Source: Thiosocius sp963759055 (GTDB lineage: Bacteria > Pseudomonadota > Gammaproteobacteria > Chromatiales > Chromatiaceae). Taken from it: 64,000 nt of DNA. This document shows, piece by piece, positions 9,152-19,377 of the stretch (the stretch's first letter is position 1; each line of letters starts with the position of its first letter). The notes beneath the pieces were generated by a model. It did not search any database. It was given only the letters and a program-made list of their open reading frames with translations, and had not been told where the DNA came from. The stretch lies in NCBI GenBank assembly GCA_963759055.1, contig CAVWYD010000001.1:50285-114284 (forward strand), given 5' to 3'. The position numbers and the translations under genes are program-made.

Positions 9152-10840
9152 ATGAACATCACAGATCAGTTTGTCCTGCTCCTCCCGTCACTGCCACTCG
9201 CGTCGGCATTGCTCACCCATCTTTCGAGTGGGCCGATGGGGCGCAACGTCTCCCGCATCAGCATCGCCAGCGGCACGGTTTCCTTCCTGGTCGCCGCGAT
9301 CCTGTTGGGCCTGGTGCTGTCCGGCCAGGAGGTCGCGTCTGTAGCCATAGGCGACTCGTGGGGCAGCCTGATCTTCGATCCCCTGAGCGTGTTGATGGGC
9401 CTGCTGATTGCCGGCATCAGCCTGTTGGTGCGGATCTACTCGGTGCGTTACATGGCCGAAGAGGAAGGTTACGGCCGCTTCTTCGTGCTGCTCGATCTGA
9501 TGACGGCCGCCCTGCTGATCATGGTAGCGGCTGCAGACCTGGTCACGCTGCTGGTTTCCTGGCATCTGATCGGCGTGCTGCTCTATTTCCTGCTGGGCCA
9601 CGATACCCGCAGCAAGTCGGCGTACCGCTACGGATTCTGGACATTCATCACCTACCGCTTTGGTGACCTTCCCCTGGTGCTGGCCGCCGCGGTGCTCTTC
9701 CATACCTTTCATACCTGGTCGCTGCCCGAGATCTTCACGGCACTGGCCGCGAATCCGGACACCAAGACCTTTTTCAACCTCCCGGTATCCGAGGCGGTCG
9801 GCGCGCTGATCGCGATGTCGGCCTTTGCCCGTTCAGCACAGTTTCTGCTACACACCTGGTTGCCTTACACGATGGACGGCCCAACGCCTGTGTCGGCGCT
9901 GATGCATGCGGGCATCGTCAACGCGGGCGGTTTCCTGATCAACCGCTTCGCGCCGGTTTTCGCCTACACGGACAACGTCTTGCACTGGGTGTTCATCGTC
10001 GGCCTGTTTACCGCGGTGATCGGCTCGGTGCTGATGCTCAGCCAGCACGACATCAAGAAATCCCTCGGCTATTCCACGATGGGGCAGATGGGCTTCATGA
10101 TCATGGAATGCGGCGTGGGGGCCTTCTCGCTGGCGATATTCCACCTGATTGCCCACGGCCTGTTCAAGGGGACCCTGTTCCTGAGCGCCGGCGGCATCAT
10201 CGGCGAGGCACGGCATGACGATGGGGTGCCGAAGGACGATCTCTACACCTTCATCGTCGAGCGGCGACCGGCCCGCAACCGCCAGCCCTGGCTGCTGATG
10301 GCGGCGATCACCCTGGCGATACCGGTCGCGGTCCTGCTGTTGTCGCACCTGCTGGTCGCGCCAAATCTGTTCCAGAAACAGGGCGCTATCATCCTGCTGT
10401 TCTTCGGCTGGGTAACCGGCGCACAATTGCTGTTCGCCACCTACAATATGCGCTCGGAAAACCCCTGGAGGCTGGTGACGCTGATCGTCTTTTCGTTCAT
10501 CGTCGTGGTGATCGGCTACACCCTCATCAGCCATGCGTTCGATGTCTTCCTGTACCCGGATCCCGACTTCGGGACCAAGCTCTACCGGGCGGCCGGCATC
10601 GAATTCAGCTGGTTCGTGATCCTCGTGGTGTTTGCCAGCGCAGTGATCGTGCTCGGCTGGCTGCGGGCCTACTACACGGAACGCAGCCAGCGCGGGAAAT
10701 GGCGCTCACCAGGCCACTGGTGGCGAAATTTCTACGCCCTGGTCTGGCGTGAGTTCCATATCCTGGACATCTATACCGGGCTGACCCGCGGCCTGTTGGC
10801 GGCCTCGGCCCGGGTAAACGTCTGGTTGAGGTGGGGCTGA
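9152..10840 (+). CDS. dabB: DabB, membrane subunit of the DAB inorganic-carbon pump (NADH-quinone oxidoreductase L-like)
   Basis: A 562-residue polytopic membrane protein of the proton-conducting antiporter/NuoL family. Diagnostic stretches are GPTPVSALMHAGIVNAGGFL near residue 247 and HDIKKSLGYSTMGQMGFM near residue 300, containing the channel lysine and glutamate region of NuoL-like subunits. The gene opens an operon with a membrane gene, a DUF2309 gene and a P-II-like gene. In the DAB system DabB couples cation flux to vectorial CO2 hydration by DabA. An ATG with GGCAGGG upstream sets the start. Its TGA overlaps the next ATG (TGATG). A nuo operon origin is excluded by context. Confidence 0.92.
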   Translation: MNITDQFVLLLPSLPLASALLTHLSSGPMGRNVSRISIASGTVSFLVAAILLGLVLSGQEVASVAIGDSWGSLIFDPLSVLMGLLIAGISLLVRIYSVRYMAEEEGYGRFFVLLDLMTAALLIMVAAADLVTLLVSWHLIGVLLYFLLGHDTRSKSAYRYGFWTFITYRFGDLPLVLAAAVLFHTFHTWSLPEIFTALAANPDTKTFFNLPVSEAVGALIAMSAFARSAQFLLHTWLPYTMDGPTPVSALMHAGIVNAGGFLINRFAPVFAYTDNVLHWVFIVGLFTAVIGSVLMLSQHDIKKSLGYSTMGQMGFMIMECGVGAFSLAIFHLIAHGLFKGTLFLSAGGIIGEARHDDGVPKDDLYTFIVERRPARNRQPWLLMAAITLAIPVAVLLLSHLLVAPNLFQKQGAIILLFFGWVTGAQLLFATYNMRSENPWRLVTLIVFSFIVVVIGYTLISHAFDVFLYPDPDFGTKLYRAAGIEFSWFVILVVFASAVIVLGWLRAYYTERSQRGKWRSPGHWWRNFYALVWREFHILDIYTGLTRGLLAASARVNVWLRWG

Positions 10841-11589
10841 TGACGGCACTCGGTCTTCTGCTCATCGGTATCTTCCTGCCGCTGTTTCCGTTCAGCATGG
10901 CGTTCAATGCCGTGCTCGAACGTGTGACGCAGCCACTGCTGCGGTCGGCGCTGCTGCTGGCATGGCCGCAGGTCGGCCTGTGGGCGCTGTCGATGCAGAC
11001 GGCAGAGGTTCCCTCCTGGCTGCTCGTATGGGCGTTGGCAACGTCACTGCTGTACGCCTTCCGACTGCTGGCGATGCGTGAAATCGGGCGCTGGACCGGG
11101 TTCCTGGCGACATCTGCCTGGGCGCTGCTGTGGCTGCCGACCTACGCCGGCATACCGCCCTCGCAGCTTTGGACCTTCGCCGCGGGATTCAGCCTGCCGT
11201 TGGTCTTCCTGACCCTGTTGGCGCAGGTTCTGGAGCACCATTTCGGGGCCGCGTATACCGGCCTCTACGGCGGACTGGCACGGCGCATGCCACGCTTTTC
11301 CGGGGTGCTGGTGATCAGCGTGCTGGCGGCAACCGCGACACCGATATTCCCGACCTTCTTCGCGATGCTGCATGCCCTGATCGTTTCGCAGCCGGTGCCC
11401 GCCATCGTGTTGACCGGGATATGGCTGATCTGGAGCTGGGCCGCCGCGCGCCTGCTGCAGGGACTGATCGTCGGACCGGCCGAACCAAGCCCTGAGTTGG
11501 ATCTCCCCATCGCCACCACCTGGGGCTACGCGGCCGGGCTCGCCGGGCTCGTCGTCGCCGGCCTGATCCTGACCGGGAGTCGCTTATGA
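10840..11589 (+). CDS. polytopic membrane protein of the dab operon
   Basis: A 249-residue, strongly hydrophobic protein with roughly six or seven predicted membrane segments, for example LGLLLIGIFLPLFPFSMAF at the N-terminus and GYAAGLAGLVVAGLILTG at the C-terminus. No catalytic motif was seen and no named family was recognised. It sits between dabB and dabA with overlapping start (TGATG) and stop (ATGA), so it is almost certainly made in step with the two pump subunits. It may be an accessory membrane subunit of the transporter. That role is inferred from position only. Confidence 0.75.
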   Translation: MTALGLLLIGIFLPLFPFSMAFNAVLERVTQPLLRSALLLAWPQVGLWALSMQTAEVPSWLLVWALATSLLYAFRLLAMREIGRWTGFLATSAWALLWLPTYAGIPPSQLWTFAAGFSLPLVFLTLLAQVLEHHFGAAYTGLYGGLARRMPRFSGVLVISVLAATATPIFPTFFAMLHALIVSQPVPAIVLTGIWLIWSWAAARLLQGLIVGPAEPSPELDLPIATTWGYAAGLAGLVVAGLILTGSRL

Positions 11590-14500
11590 GCATCGCGCTC
11601 GGCCTGCGCCTGAAGATCCGCGCGATGATCCACGTCGCCGCTGAACCGATCCCGTTCTTCTGGCCGATGCGTACCTTTATCCACCACAACCCGCTGCACG
11701 GTCTGGAACACCTCCCTTTCCAGGAGGCCGCCCTCCAGGGCGCAGAAACTCTTCCATGGCCGGGCCTTCCTCCCGCGCCGGACCTACCAGGGGTATCTTG
11801 CGGAAGGCAAGGTCGACCGGCAGGCGCTAGGGAACGCAGTCGCACGTTTCCTGGAGTCGCACGAAGGCATCGGGGGGATCGATCTGCAGCACTGGCTCAT
11901 GGTCCTGCTGACGGAAGTCCGCGAGGCCGTCACCCAGCCGCGCATCCTGGCCGAGATCGCGGATATCCATGCGACCCTGCACGATCGGGCGCCGGTCGGC
12001 ACCACCGCACCGGAGGTCCTGCAGCACTATCTGCATGACAGGCTGCTCGCCGACCGCCCTCTCTACGAGGCCGTCGATGCCCTTTACGGCACAGAGATCG
12101 GGGCAGAACTCGACGAGCTGATGATCAAGAGCTGCCTGGACTTCTTCGACGAAGGCCAGTCGGTATGGGAGATGCCGGGTCGCGAGAACGGCCTGTTTGC
12201 CGCCTGGCGCGACATGGCCAATCGCAATGTGCCCTTCTACCTGCACGGCCTGCACGTCAGCCGCATCCTGGAACAGGACGAACGACCGGAGGGGGTCATC
12301 GCCTACGTCCTCGAGCAGTTTGGCGTACACAGTGATCGCTGGATCAACTACTTCACCCACGAACTGGCCCGCCTGCATGGTTGGGCCGGCTTCGTGAAAT
12401 GGCGCTCCAGCGCCAAACGCTATTACTGGGCCGAACGTTTTCCGGCAGACCTGGTGGACTTCGTTGCGATCCGGCTGGCCATGGCGCTCGCGCTGCTGCG
12501 CAAAGACGGCCGCCAGGACCGCCCCTGGACCACCGCCACCATCGACGAAGCGATCAAAAAGCGGACGGCGGAGATCTTCCTCCGCCACGAACTGCATGCC
12601 GGCCTGGTGCTGCCGGCGATGGCCCACAAGGTGGACCAGGCCTTGCTGCGTGGCAAGGACGCGGTCATCCAGCGCACCTGCGACGAATACCTCGTACAGA
12701 AGACGCACCACGAGGCCCAGGGGCAAGGCAGGCGCCTGCTTGCCCTGGCAGAGATCGCCGATTCCCACGACGCGCTGTTGCGGCTTTCCGAGCAGGAACT
12801 CGCCCAGTTGCTCGGGACCATCCGGACCTTCGAGCACCAGGAGGGAATGGTCTGGCTGCAGGCGATGGAGGCCCAGGCGATCAACCGGCTTTTACCCGGC
12901 CTCGATACCTCTCCGGTAGCGGTTCGCGAAAAACGGCCCTTTGCCCAGGCCCTGTTCTGTATCGACACCCGTTCCGAGCGCATACGGCGACAACTCGAAG
13001 ATGTCGGCGACTACCAGACCTTCGGGATAGCCGGTTTCTTCGGTGTACCGGTCAGTTTCATGGAACTGGGCAAGGGCAGCGAGACACACCTGTGCCCGGT
13101 GATTCTCACGCCCAAGAACCTGGTCCCGGAGATCACCGCCGCGACCCGTCAGGACGATGCCGCGGTCACCGCGCTGGAAAAGGCGATGCACGAGCTCAAG
13201 GAGTCGGTACTGACACCTTTCGTGACCGTCGAGGCGATCGGGCTGCTGTTCGGTTTTGACATGATCGGCAAGACCATCGCGCCGCAGACCTACAACCGCT
13301 GGCGCAAACGTCTGCACCCGGAAAAACCCTTCAGCCGACTGCTGCTGGACAAGCTGAGCCGGGAACAGGCGGATTCGATCATTCGCGCCGTGCAACGGAC
13401 GGTCATCGTCAAGGCCCTGGAACAGGAGTTCGGGCTGTCACCCGAACAGGTGACCGACGACATGATCCGCTCCCTGCGCGAGTCGGCACTCGGTCACCAG
13501 CCCACACCGGCCAACTGCGCGGATGCCATGGGCCTGAATGCCGAGCAGGCCGCGGCCTTCATCGAGCGTCTGCGCACCGCCTATCGCATCGACGATGCTT
13601 TCGCCCACCAGCAACTCGAACGCCTTGGGCGTATCGGTTTCACGGTGGACGAGCAGGTCAATTACGTGACCCAGGCCCTGAATTCGATCGGCCTGACCGA
13701 GCAGTTCTCGCGCTTCGTGCTGCTCGTGGGACACGGCAGTTCGTCGGAGAACAACCCCTACGAATCGGCGCTGGACTGTGGCGCCTGCGGCGGCAACCAC
13801 GGCCTGGTCAGCGCCAAGGTGCTGGCGCAGATGGCGAACAAGCGACCGGTCCGACGGATCCTGCGCGCCCACGGGATCGACATCCCGGATGACACCTGGT
13901 TCCTTCCCGCTTATCACGATACAACCACCGACGAGATCCGGCTGCACAACCTCGAGCTGATCCCCCCGTCTCATCTGGTCTACATCGACCGTTTGCGAAA
14001 CGGCCTGACCGCGGCGTCACGGCTGTGCGCCGCCGAACGTGTGCCAACCCTGGAGCCCAATCCGGCCAGGAGCTCTCGAACCGTCGGTCGCCTTCAGCCG
14101 CGCCCGCCGCAATTCGATGGACTGGTCACAGGTGCGCCCTGAATGGGGGCTGTCGCAGAACCTGTATTTCGTGATCGGCCGGCGTCACCTGACCGAACAG
14201 ACCAAGCTGAATGGCCGGGCCTTCCTGCACTCCTACGACTACCGGATCGATCCGAAGCGACGACTGCTGGAGAACATTCTCACCGGACCACTGGTGGTGG
14301 GACAATGGATCAACATGGAGCACTACTTCTCCGCCGTCGACAACGAACGTTTCGGCAGTGGCAGCAAGGTCAATCACAATGTCGCCGGCCGCTTTGGCGT
14401 CATGACCGGGAACCTCAGCGATCTGCGTACCGGCCTGCCGTCACAGACGGTGCTCAAAGACGGCCAGCCCTACCACGAGCCGATGCGCCTGATCACCGTC

Positions 14501-14701
14501 ATCGAGGCGCCGTTCGAACATGCCTGGAAGGCCGTCGACGGCGTAGTCACCGTGAAAAATCTGGTGCAGAACGCCTGGATACGCCTGATGATCGTCGATC
14601 CGGAGTCCGGTGAAGTTTCCGTATATGAAGACGGCGAATGGCAGAAACGACCGCTGCATGCCGCCGAACCCGCTATCGCGCAGGAGTCCGTCCCACTATG
14701 A
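11586..14701 (+). CDS. dabA: DabA (DUF2309) inorganic-carbon transporter subunit, two frameshifts as sequenced
   Basis: The carbonic-anhydrase-like subunit of the DAB pump, reconstructed at about 1037 residues. The N-terminal piece (11586 to about 11738) carries FIHHNPLHGLEH. The main piece runs to about 14065 and holds FCIDTRSERIRRQLE and VGHGSSSENNPYESALDCGACGGNHG, which supply the Cys, Asp, His and Cys of the zinc site. The C-terminal piece (about 14070-14701) has VRPEWGLSQN and GRAFLHSYD. Each junction needs one base removed, the first in GGG at 11738-11740. The C-terminal piece retains coding quality, favouring sequence error over decay. The start overlaps the upstream stop (ATGA). Confidence 0.85.
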
Positions 14702-15024
14702 AAGATCTCAACTTCAGCCAGCTGAAAAAGCTGGAAATCATCCTCGAGGGCGAGCACAAGGAGTTCGCCACGGACCTGCTGGACCACGCCGGGGTCAAGG
14801 GCTACACGATCATCAACAACCTCTCGGGCAAGGGCAGCCACGGCTTCCACGAAGGCCACCTGATGTTCAACGAGGACGATGTACTGATCATGATCATCGC
14901 CGCGGTGCCGCCGGCGTTGGTCGAACCCATCCTGGAGGGGTTTGCACCCTTCTACAACAAGCACTCCGGCGTCATGTTCATCTCCGATATTCAGGTCACC
15001 CGCTTGGTCAAGTTCACCAACTGA
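14698..15024 (+). CDS. P-II-like protein of the dab operon
   Basis: A 108-residue protein in the P-II signalling fold range. It has the beta-strand/helix start KKLEIILEGEHKEFATDLLDH, the loop region GYTIINNLSGKGSHGFHEGH, and MIIAAVPPALVEPILEGF as the second half. Divergent P-II proteins of this kind accompany bicarbonate transporters and carboxysome loci, where they are thought to bind adenine nucleotides, in some cases with bicarbonate, and to regulate uptake. The ATG at 14698 overlaps the dabA stop (ATGA), making it the fourth coupled gene of the operon. Whether it acts on DAB or on the SulP gene 186 bases downstream is not shown. Confidence 0.8.
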   Translation: MKDLNFSQLKKLEIILEGEHKEFATDLLDHAGVKGYTIINNLSGKGSHGFHEGHLMFNEDDVLIMIIAAVPPALVEPILEGFAPFYNKHSGVMFISDIQVTRLVKFTN

Positions 15025-15113
15025 GCACACCCTGCTGCGCACGGCCACCCGGCGCGGCGCCAAACGCGGTTCGATCCCCGGTACCTTCCGGATACTGGCA
15101 GATGTTAATTCAT

Positions 15114-15147
15114 AGATAATTCTCGATCATTCCAATCGAAACTATCT
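15114..15147. promoter_or_regulatory. nested dyad upstream of SulP, possible CbbR-type operator
   Basis: AGATA at 15114 pairs with TATCT at 15143, and inside them TCGAT at 15123 pairs with ATCGA at 15135. The left end shares CATAGAT with the inverted repeat upstream of cbbL. It lies in the 186-base gap before the SulP gene. An operator role is inferred. Confidence 0.4.
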
Positions 15148-15210
15148 GTTTCTTCTGCGGCACCACAACCCTTATAACTGCGACGTACGAATAAGCCCGG
15201 ACGTCAATAA

Positions 15211-16905
15211 TTGGCCATCCTCAACGAGATTCGATTCGACAATCTGCGCGGCGACCTGTTTGGCGGCGTGACTGCGGCGGTCATCGCGCTGCCGATGGCG
15301 CTCGCCTTCGGTGTCGCCTCCGGTGCCGGTCCTGCTGCGGGCCTCTACGGCGCCGTGCTCGTTGGCCTGTTCGCCGCCCTGTTCGGCTCGACCCCTACGC
15401 TGATCTCTGAACCGACCGGTCCGATGACGGTGATCATGACGGCCGTCATTGCCCAGTTGCTGGCGGCCAACCCGGAACAGGGTATGGCAATGGCATTCAC
15501 CGTGGTGATGCTGGCAGGCGTATTTCAGATGTTGTTCGGCGCGCTCAAACTGGGCCACTACGTGACAATGATGCCCTATACGGTGATTTCGGGCTTCATG
15601 ACCGGCATCGGCATCATACTGATCGTGTTGCAGCTGGGGCCGTTTCTGGGACAGGCACCGCCGCCCGGCGGCGTGATGGGTACCTTGTCATCCCTACCGC
15701 AGATGATCAGGGATATCCGTGCAGAGGAGACCGCGCTGGCGCTGCTGAGCTTCAGCCTGCTGATTCTGTTCCCCAAAAGGCTCAGCCGCATGGTTCCGCC
15801 GCAACTCCTCGCCCTGGTGCTTGGCACGCTGGTTTCGGTGATCCTGCTGTCCGAGGCCGAGATCCGACGTATCGGCGAGATACCGACCGGGCTCCCGGAA
15901 CTGCAGCTGCCCGTATTCACCGCGGCACAATGGCAGTTGATGATCGTGGAGGCGGCCGTCCTGGCGGTATTGGGCAGCATCGATGCTTTGCTGACCTCCG
16001 TCATCGCGGAGAATCTGACCCGGAAGGAAAGCGATTCCAACAAGGAACTGTTCGGCCAGGGGATGGGCAACCTTGCCTCCGGCCTGTTTGGCGGCATACC
16101 GGGTGCGGGCGCCACGATGGGTACAGTGGTCAACATCCAGACCGGTGGACGCTCCGCATTGTCGGGCCTGACACGGGCCGTGCTGTTGCTGATCGTCGTG
16201 CTGTGGGCTGCGGACCTGACCGAGCAGATCCCCCTCGCCGTGCTCGCCGGCATCGCGCTGAAGGTCGGAATCGACATCATCGACTGGTCGTTTCTCAAGC
16301 GCGCGCACCGGGTTTCCTTCAAGGCTGCGTTGATCATGTACGGTGTCATCGCGCTCACGGTGTTCGTCGACCTCATCACGGCCGTGGCGATCGGCGTGTT
16401 CATCGCCAACGTGCTGACCATCGCACGCATGGAGAAACTGCAAAGCAACGCGGTGAAGGCGATCCATGACGCCAATCCGGAATACGATCACGATCTCACG
16501 CGCGACGAACAGACCCTCCTCGAGCAGGCCAATGGCAAGATCCTGGTCTTCGCCTTGGGTGGCCCGCTCCTGTTCGGGGTGGCCAAGGCGATCTCGAGGA
16601 AGTACGCGGTACTCAGCAGCCACGAGATTTTGATTGTCGATTTCACCGAGGTGCCGATCCTGGGCGTATCGTCCTCCTTGGCGGTGGAAAACATCATCCT
16701 GGAAGACCTGCAGCAGCAGCGCCCTGTATTCATCGTGGGGGCGGTCGGCGATGTTACGGAACGATTGGCCAAGCTCGGCCTGCTACAACGTCTACCGGCC
16801 GCACATGTACTCGGCACGCGCCAGGAGGCACTGACCCAGGCAACCGCGCTGCTGGAGGCCAAGAGGCCGGAAACCGGCAGAGACACCCGGGCGACGGCGG
16901 ACTGA
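15211..16905 (+). CDS. SulP-family anion transporter with STAS domain, probable bicarbonate transporter
   Basis: A 564-residue protein with the SulP signatures GVTAAVIALPMALAFGVASG near residue 20 and SEPTGPMTVIMTAVIA near residue 65, then ESDSNKELFGQGMGNLASGL in the transport core. A C-terminal STAS domain occupies roughly residues 435-550. SulP members move bicarbonate (BicA type) or sulfate; beside dab and carboxysome genes, bicarbonate uptake is the better guess. The start must be TTG at 15211 or further in, because a stop codon lies directly upstream; no strong ribosome site is visible. Preceded by a dyad that may bind a CbbR-type regulator. Confidence 0.88.
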   Translation: MAILNEIRFDNLRGDLFGGVTAAVIALPMALAFGVASGAGPAAGLYGAVLVGLFAALFGSTPTLISEPTGPMTVIMTAVIAQLLAANPEQGMAMAFTVVMLAGVFQMLFGALKLGHYVTMMPYTVISGFMTGIGIILIVLQLGPFLGQAPPPGGVMGTLSSLPQMIRDIRAEETALALLSFSLLILFPKRLSRMVPPQLLALVLGTLVSVILLSEAEIRRIGEIPTGLPELQLPVFTAAQWQLMIVEAAVLAVLGSIDALLTSVIAENLTRKESDSNKELFGQGMGNLASGLFGGIPGAGATMGTVVNIQTGGRSALSGLTRAVLLLIVVLWAADLTEQIPLAVLAGIALKVGIDIIDWSFLKRAHRVSFKAALIMYGVIALTVFVDLITAVAIGVFIANVLTIARMEKLQSNAVKAIHDANPEYDHDLTRDEQTLLEQANGKILVFALGGPLLFGVAKAISRKYAVLSSHEILIVDFTEVPILGVSSSLAVENIILEDLQQQRPVFIVGAVGDVTERLAKLGLLQRLPAAHVLGTRQEALTQATALLEAKRPETGRDTRATAD

Positions 16906-16971
16906 TTAGAGTATACTTATGCAGCTACCCGGTTTAATTGGCGCTGTTTTTCCCGCGGCTGATCCACTTCC

Positions 16972-17604
16972 ATGAACATCCCGAACCCACGGATTTCGCT
17001 TCGGACATACGTCTACATCGACTCGCTGCAACCGCAGCTGGCCGAGTACATGGCGACCGTGTCCCAGGGCTTCCTGCCGGTGCCCGGTGATGCCTGCCTG
17101 TGGGTCGAGGTCTCCCCGGGGATGGCCGTTCACCGGCTGACCGATATGGCACTCAAGGCGACACGCGTGCACCTTGCCCAGCAGGTTGTCGAACGCGCCT
17201 ATGGCTCGATGGTCATCCACCAGCGCGACCAGAGCGATGTGCGCGAGGCCGGCCGTATCCTGTTGCAGAAAATGAACGCCCGCCAGGACGATCGCGAGAC
17301 CTGTCGCATTGCCTGGCGTGAAATCATCCGCGGCATGACGCCCGATCACACCGTGCTGATAAATCGCCAGGATCGCCGCGGTTCGATGATCCTGCCCGGT
17401 CAGAGCATGTTCATCCTCGAGACGGAACCTGCCGGGTATATTGTCTATGCCGCCAATCAGGCCGAAAAGGCCGCCAATATCACGCTGATCGACGTGCGCG
17501 CGGTTGGTGCCTTCGGCCGCCTCACGCTCGCCGGCAGCGAGGGCGACGTCGACGAGGCGGCAGCCGCGGCAATTGCCGCGATCGCCAATCCATCAGGGAC
17601 CTGA
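16972..17604 (+). CDS. csoS1D: CsoS1D, tandem-BMC-domain carboxysome shell protein
   Basis: A 210-residue protein with two fused bacterial-microcompartment domains. The first begins LRTYVYIDSLQPQLAEYM near residue 11 and the second holds LILPG-like MILPGQSMFILETEPAGY near residue 140, ending FGRLTLAGSEGDVDEAAAAA. This closely follows cyanobacterial CsoS1D as I know it. CsoS1D trimers stack as pseudohexamers with a large gated pore thought to let RuBP and 3-phosphoglycerate cross the shell. Here it lies outside the main cso operon, on the opposite strand, just after SulP. The start ATG at 16972 is the first in frame. Confidence 0.92.
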   Translation: MNIPNPRISLRTYVYIDSLQPQLAEYMATVSQGFLPVPGDACLWVEVSPGMAVHRLTDMALKATRVHLAQQVVERAYGSMVIHQRDQSDVREAGRILLQKMNARQDDRETCRIAWREIIRGMTPDHTVLINRQDRRGSMILPGQSMFILETEPAGYIVYAANQAEKAANITLIDVRAVGAFGRLTLAGSEGDVDEAAAAAIAAIANPSGT

Positions 17605-17622
17605 CGGAAGCTGGCTGCAGAC

Positions 17623-18177
17623 ATGCATCGCGAAGAACTCATACGCCTGTTGGACGACCACCACCCGCAATCTGTTGCCGAGGCCGGCAATGTGGCGCGT
17701 GCAAGGCACTTCGTCGCACAACATCCGGACTGTTTTCATCGCGAACTCCTGCACGGGCATGTCACCGGCTCAGCCTGGGTGGTGAATCCGACCCGCGACA
17801 AGGTGCTGCTGATGCACCATCGCAAGCACAATGAGTGGTTCCAGCCGGGCGGACACGCCGATGGCAATGCGGACATTCTGCGCGTCGCGCTGCGTGAAAC
17901 GCACGAGGAAACGGGCATTCCCGCCGAGCACATCAAGCTGGTCGACGGCACCGTGTTCGATGTCGATATCCACACCATCCCCGCGATAGGGGCAGAACCG
18001 CGCCATACGCACTTCGATATCCGCTTCCTGCTCGAAATCGACGACCGCCTGCCGGTACCCGGCAACGACGAGTCTCACGAGGTGTTATGGGTACCGGTGT
18101 ACGAGGCCTCGCGCTTCAACAACAACCTGTCGACCTATCGCATGGTCGACAAGACGCGGCGCCTGCGCAGCCTCTGA
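17623..18177 (+). CDS. NUDIX hydrolase
   Basis: A 184-residue protein with a complete NUDIX box from residue 80 (GGHADGNADILRVALRET, then HEETGI), which supplies the metal-binding RETHEE core. The substrate, a nucleoside diphosphate derivative, cannot be read from the sequence. It starts 18 bases after csoS1D and probably shares its transcript. Whether it serves carbon fixation, for instance by clearing nucleotide or sugar-nucleotide by-products, is unknown. It ends facing the LysR gene, with a 41-base convergent gap. Confidence 0.88.
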   Translation: MHREELIRLLDDHHPQSVAEAGNVARARHFVAQHPDCFHRELLHGHVTGSAWVVNPTRDKVLLMHHRKHNEWFQPGGHADGNADILRVALRETHEETGIPAEHIKLVDGTVFDVDIHTIPAIGAEPRHTHFDIRFLLEIDDRLPVPGNDESHEVLWVPVYEASRFNNNLSTYRMVDKTRRLRSL

Positions 18178-18218
18178 GCACGACACGCGCCGGGCACCTT
18201 CGGTCAGGCCGCTTTCGA

Positions 18219-19241
18219 TCACGCGACGGCCTGCTGGTCCAGCGACTCCTTCATATCGGGCCATTGCTCCTGCAGCTGCAAGCGTATCTGCGGCTCGATC
18301 CCCTGAACGAACTCCAGGAATGCCTGGGCGACCAGTGAAAGCTGTTTGCCCTTGGGATGGACGATGTACCACTTGCGCATGATCGGAAAGCCCTCGACAT
18401 CCAACAGCGCCACCGGTCCATCAGGGCCCTCCAACGCCAGTGCATGCAATGACAGTACTGAAAGACCGAGACCGGCTACGATCGCGTGTTTGATCGCCTC
18501 GTTGCTGCCCAGTTCCATCCGCACCTTGAGGCTCAAATCCTGCTGATTGAACAGACGCAGCATGGCGTCACGAATCCCCGATCCGGGCTCGCGCAGAATC
18601 AGCGGCTCCTCTGCAATGCGTGACAGCGGGATATTGGTTTGCCCAACCAGGGGATGGTCGCGTGGCGCCAGGAGAACCAGCGGGTTCGGCGCGAAAGGGA
18701 ACGCCTCGATATCTTCCGTCTGCTCGACCGGGGCCTGGCCCATGATATACAGATCGTCTTCATTGTTCTTGATGCGATCGATGATCTGGTCGCGATTGAA
18801 CACATTCAACGCCACCTCGATACCCTGGTAGCGCTGACAAAACTCTCCCAGCACCTCTGGCGCAAAACAATTCGCCGTGGTGATGACACCCAGCGTCAGG
18901 CGCCCCATCCTGATCCCTTTCAGATCGGCCATCGTCATCTCCAGATTGGAGAGCGTGGCAAAGATCTGGCGGCACGATTTGTGCAGTTCGGTTCCCGCTT
19001 CGGTAGGCCGCAACTTCCTGCCCACCTGCTCGAACAGCGGCAGTCCCACCGTGTCGGCAAGCTTCTTGATCTGCATGGAAACAGTCGGCTGGGTGAGAAA
19101 CAGCGCCTCAGCCGCCCGGGTGAAGCTGCCAAAACGGACACTGGCTTCGAAGATCTGAAGCTGGCGCAGTGTCGTATGCCGGATCAGGTGATCCGACATC
19201 ATGGCCGGCGGGGTATCGTGCAAACTCTCGGGAAAGGTCAC
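18219..19241 (-). CDS. cbbR: LysR-family regulator, CbbR-like
   Basis: A 340-residue LysR protein with an N-terminal winged helix-turn-helix (TLRQLQIFEASVRFGSFTRA, then LTQPTVSMQIKKL, around residues 25-65). A periplasmic-binding-like effector domain follows. Its match to the CbbR/CfxR group and its place directly after the carboxysome operon suggest it activates RuBisCO and CCM genes in response to a Calvin-cycle metabolite or NADPH. The GTG at 19241 has a GAGG ribosome site; ATG at 19202 or 19199 would give a more typical N-terminus. Candidate binding dyads lie upstream of cbbL and both SulP genes. Confidence 0.82.
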   Translation of the reverse strand: MTFPESLHDTPPAMMSDHLIRHTTLRQLQIFEASVRFGSFTRAAEALFLTQPTVSMQIKKLADTVGLPLFEQVGRKLRPTEAGTELHKSCRQIFATLSNLEMTMADLKGIRMGRLTLGVITTANCFAPEVLGEFCQRYQGIEVALNVFNRDQIIDRIKNNEDDLYIMGQAPVEQTEDIEAFPFAPNPLVLLAPRDHPLVGQTNIPLSRIAEEPLILREPGSGIRDAMLRLFNQQDLSLKVRMELGSNEAIKHAIVAGLGLSVLSLHALALEGPDGPVALLDVEGFPIMRKWYIVHPKGKQLSLVAQAFLEFVQGIEPQIRLQLQEQWPDMKESLDQQAVA

Positions 19242-19377
19242 GTCCCTACCTCACGTTCGTTCGATACCTGCGCGGCAAACAGTTGTCGGGCAGGTATGGA
19301 GAATCAGTCCATCGCGTGTCCCAGGGCAGCTACCCAAAACACCGCGACATTGGATTTTCCATTCTGGCCGAAAAATG

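Noticed and set aside
9152..10840. part of a respiratory complex I (nuoL)
   Set aside because: No other nuo genes; the gene is coupled to a DUF2309 gene, which defines the DAB system.
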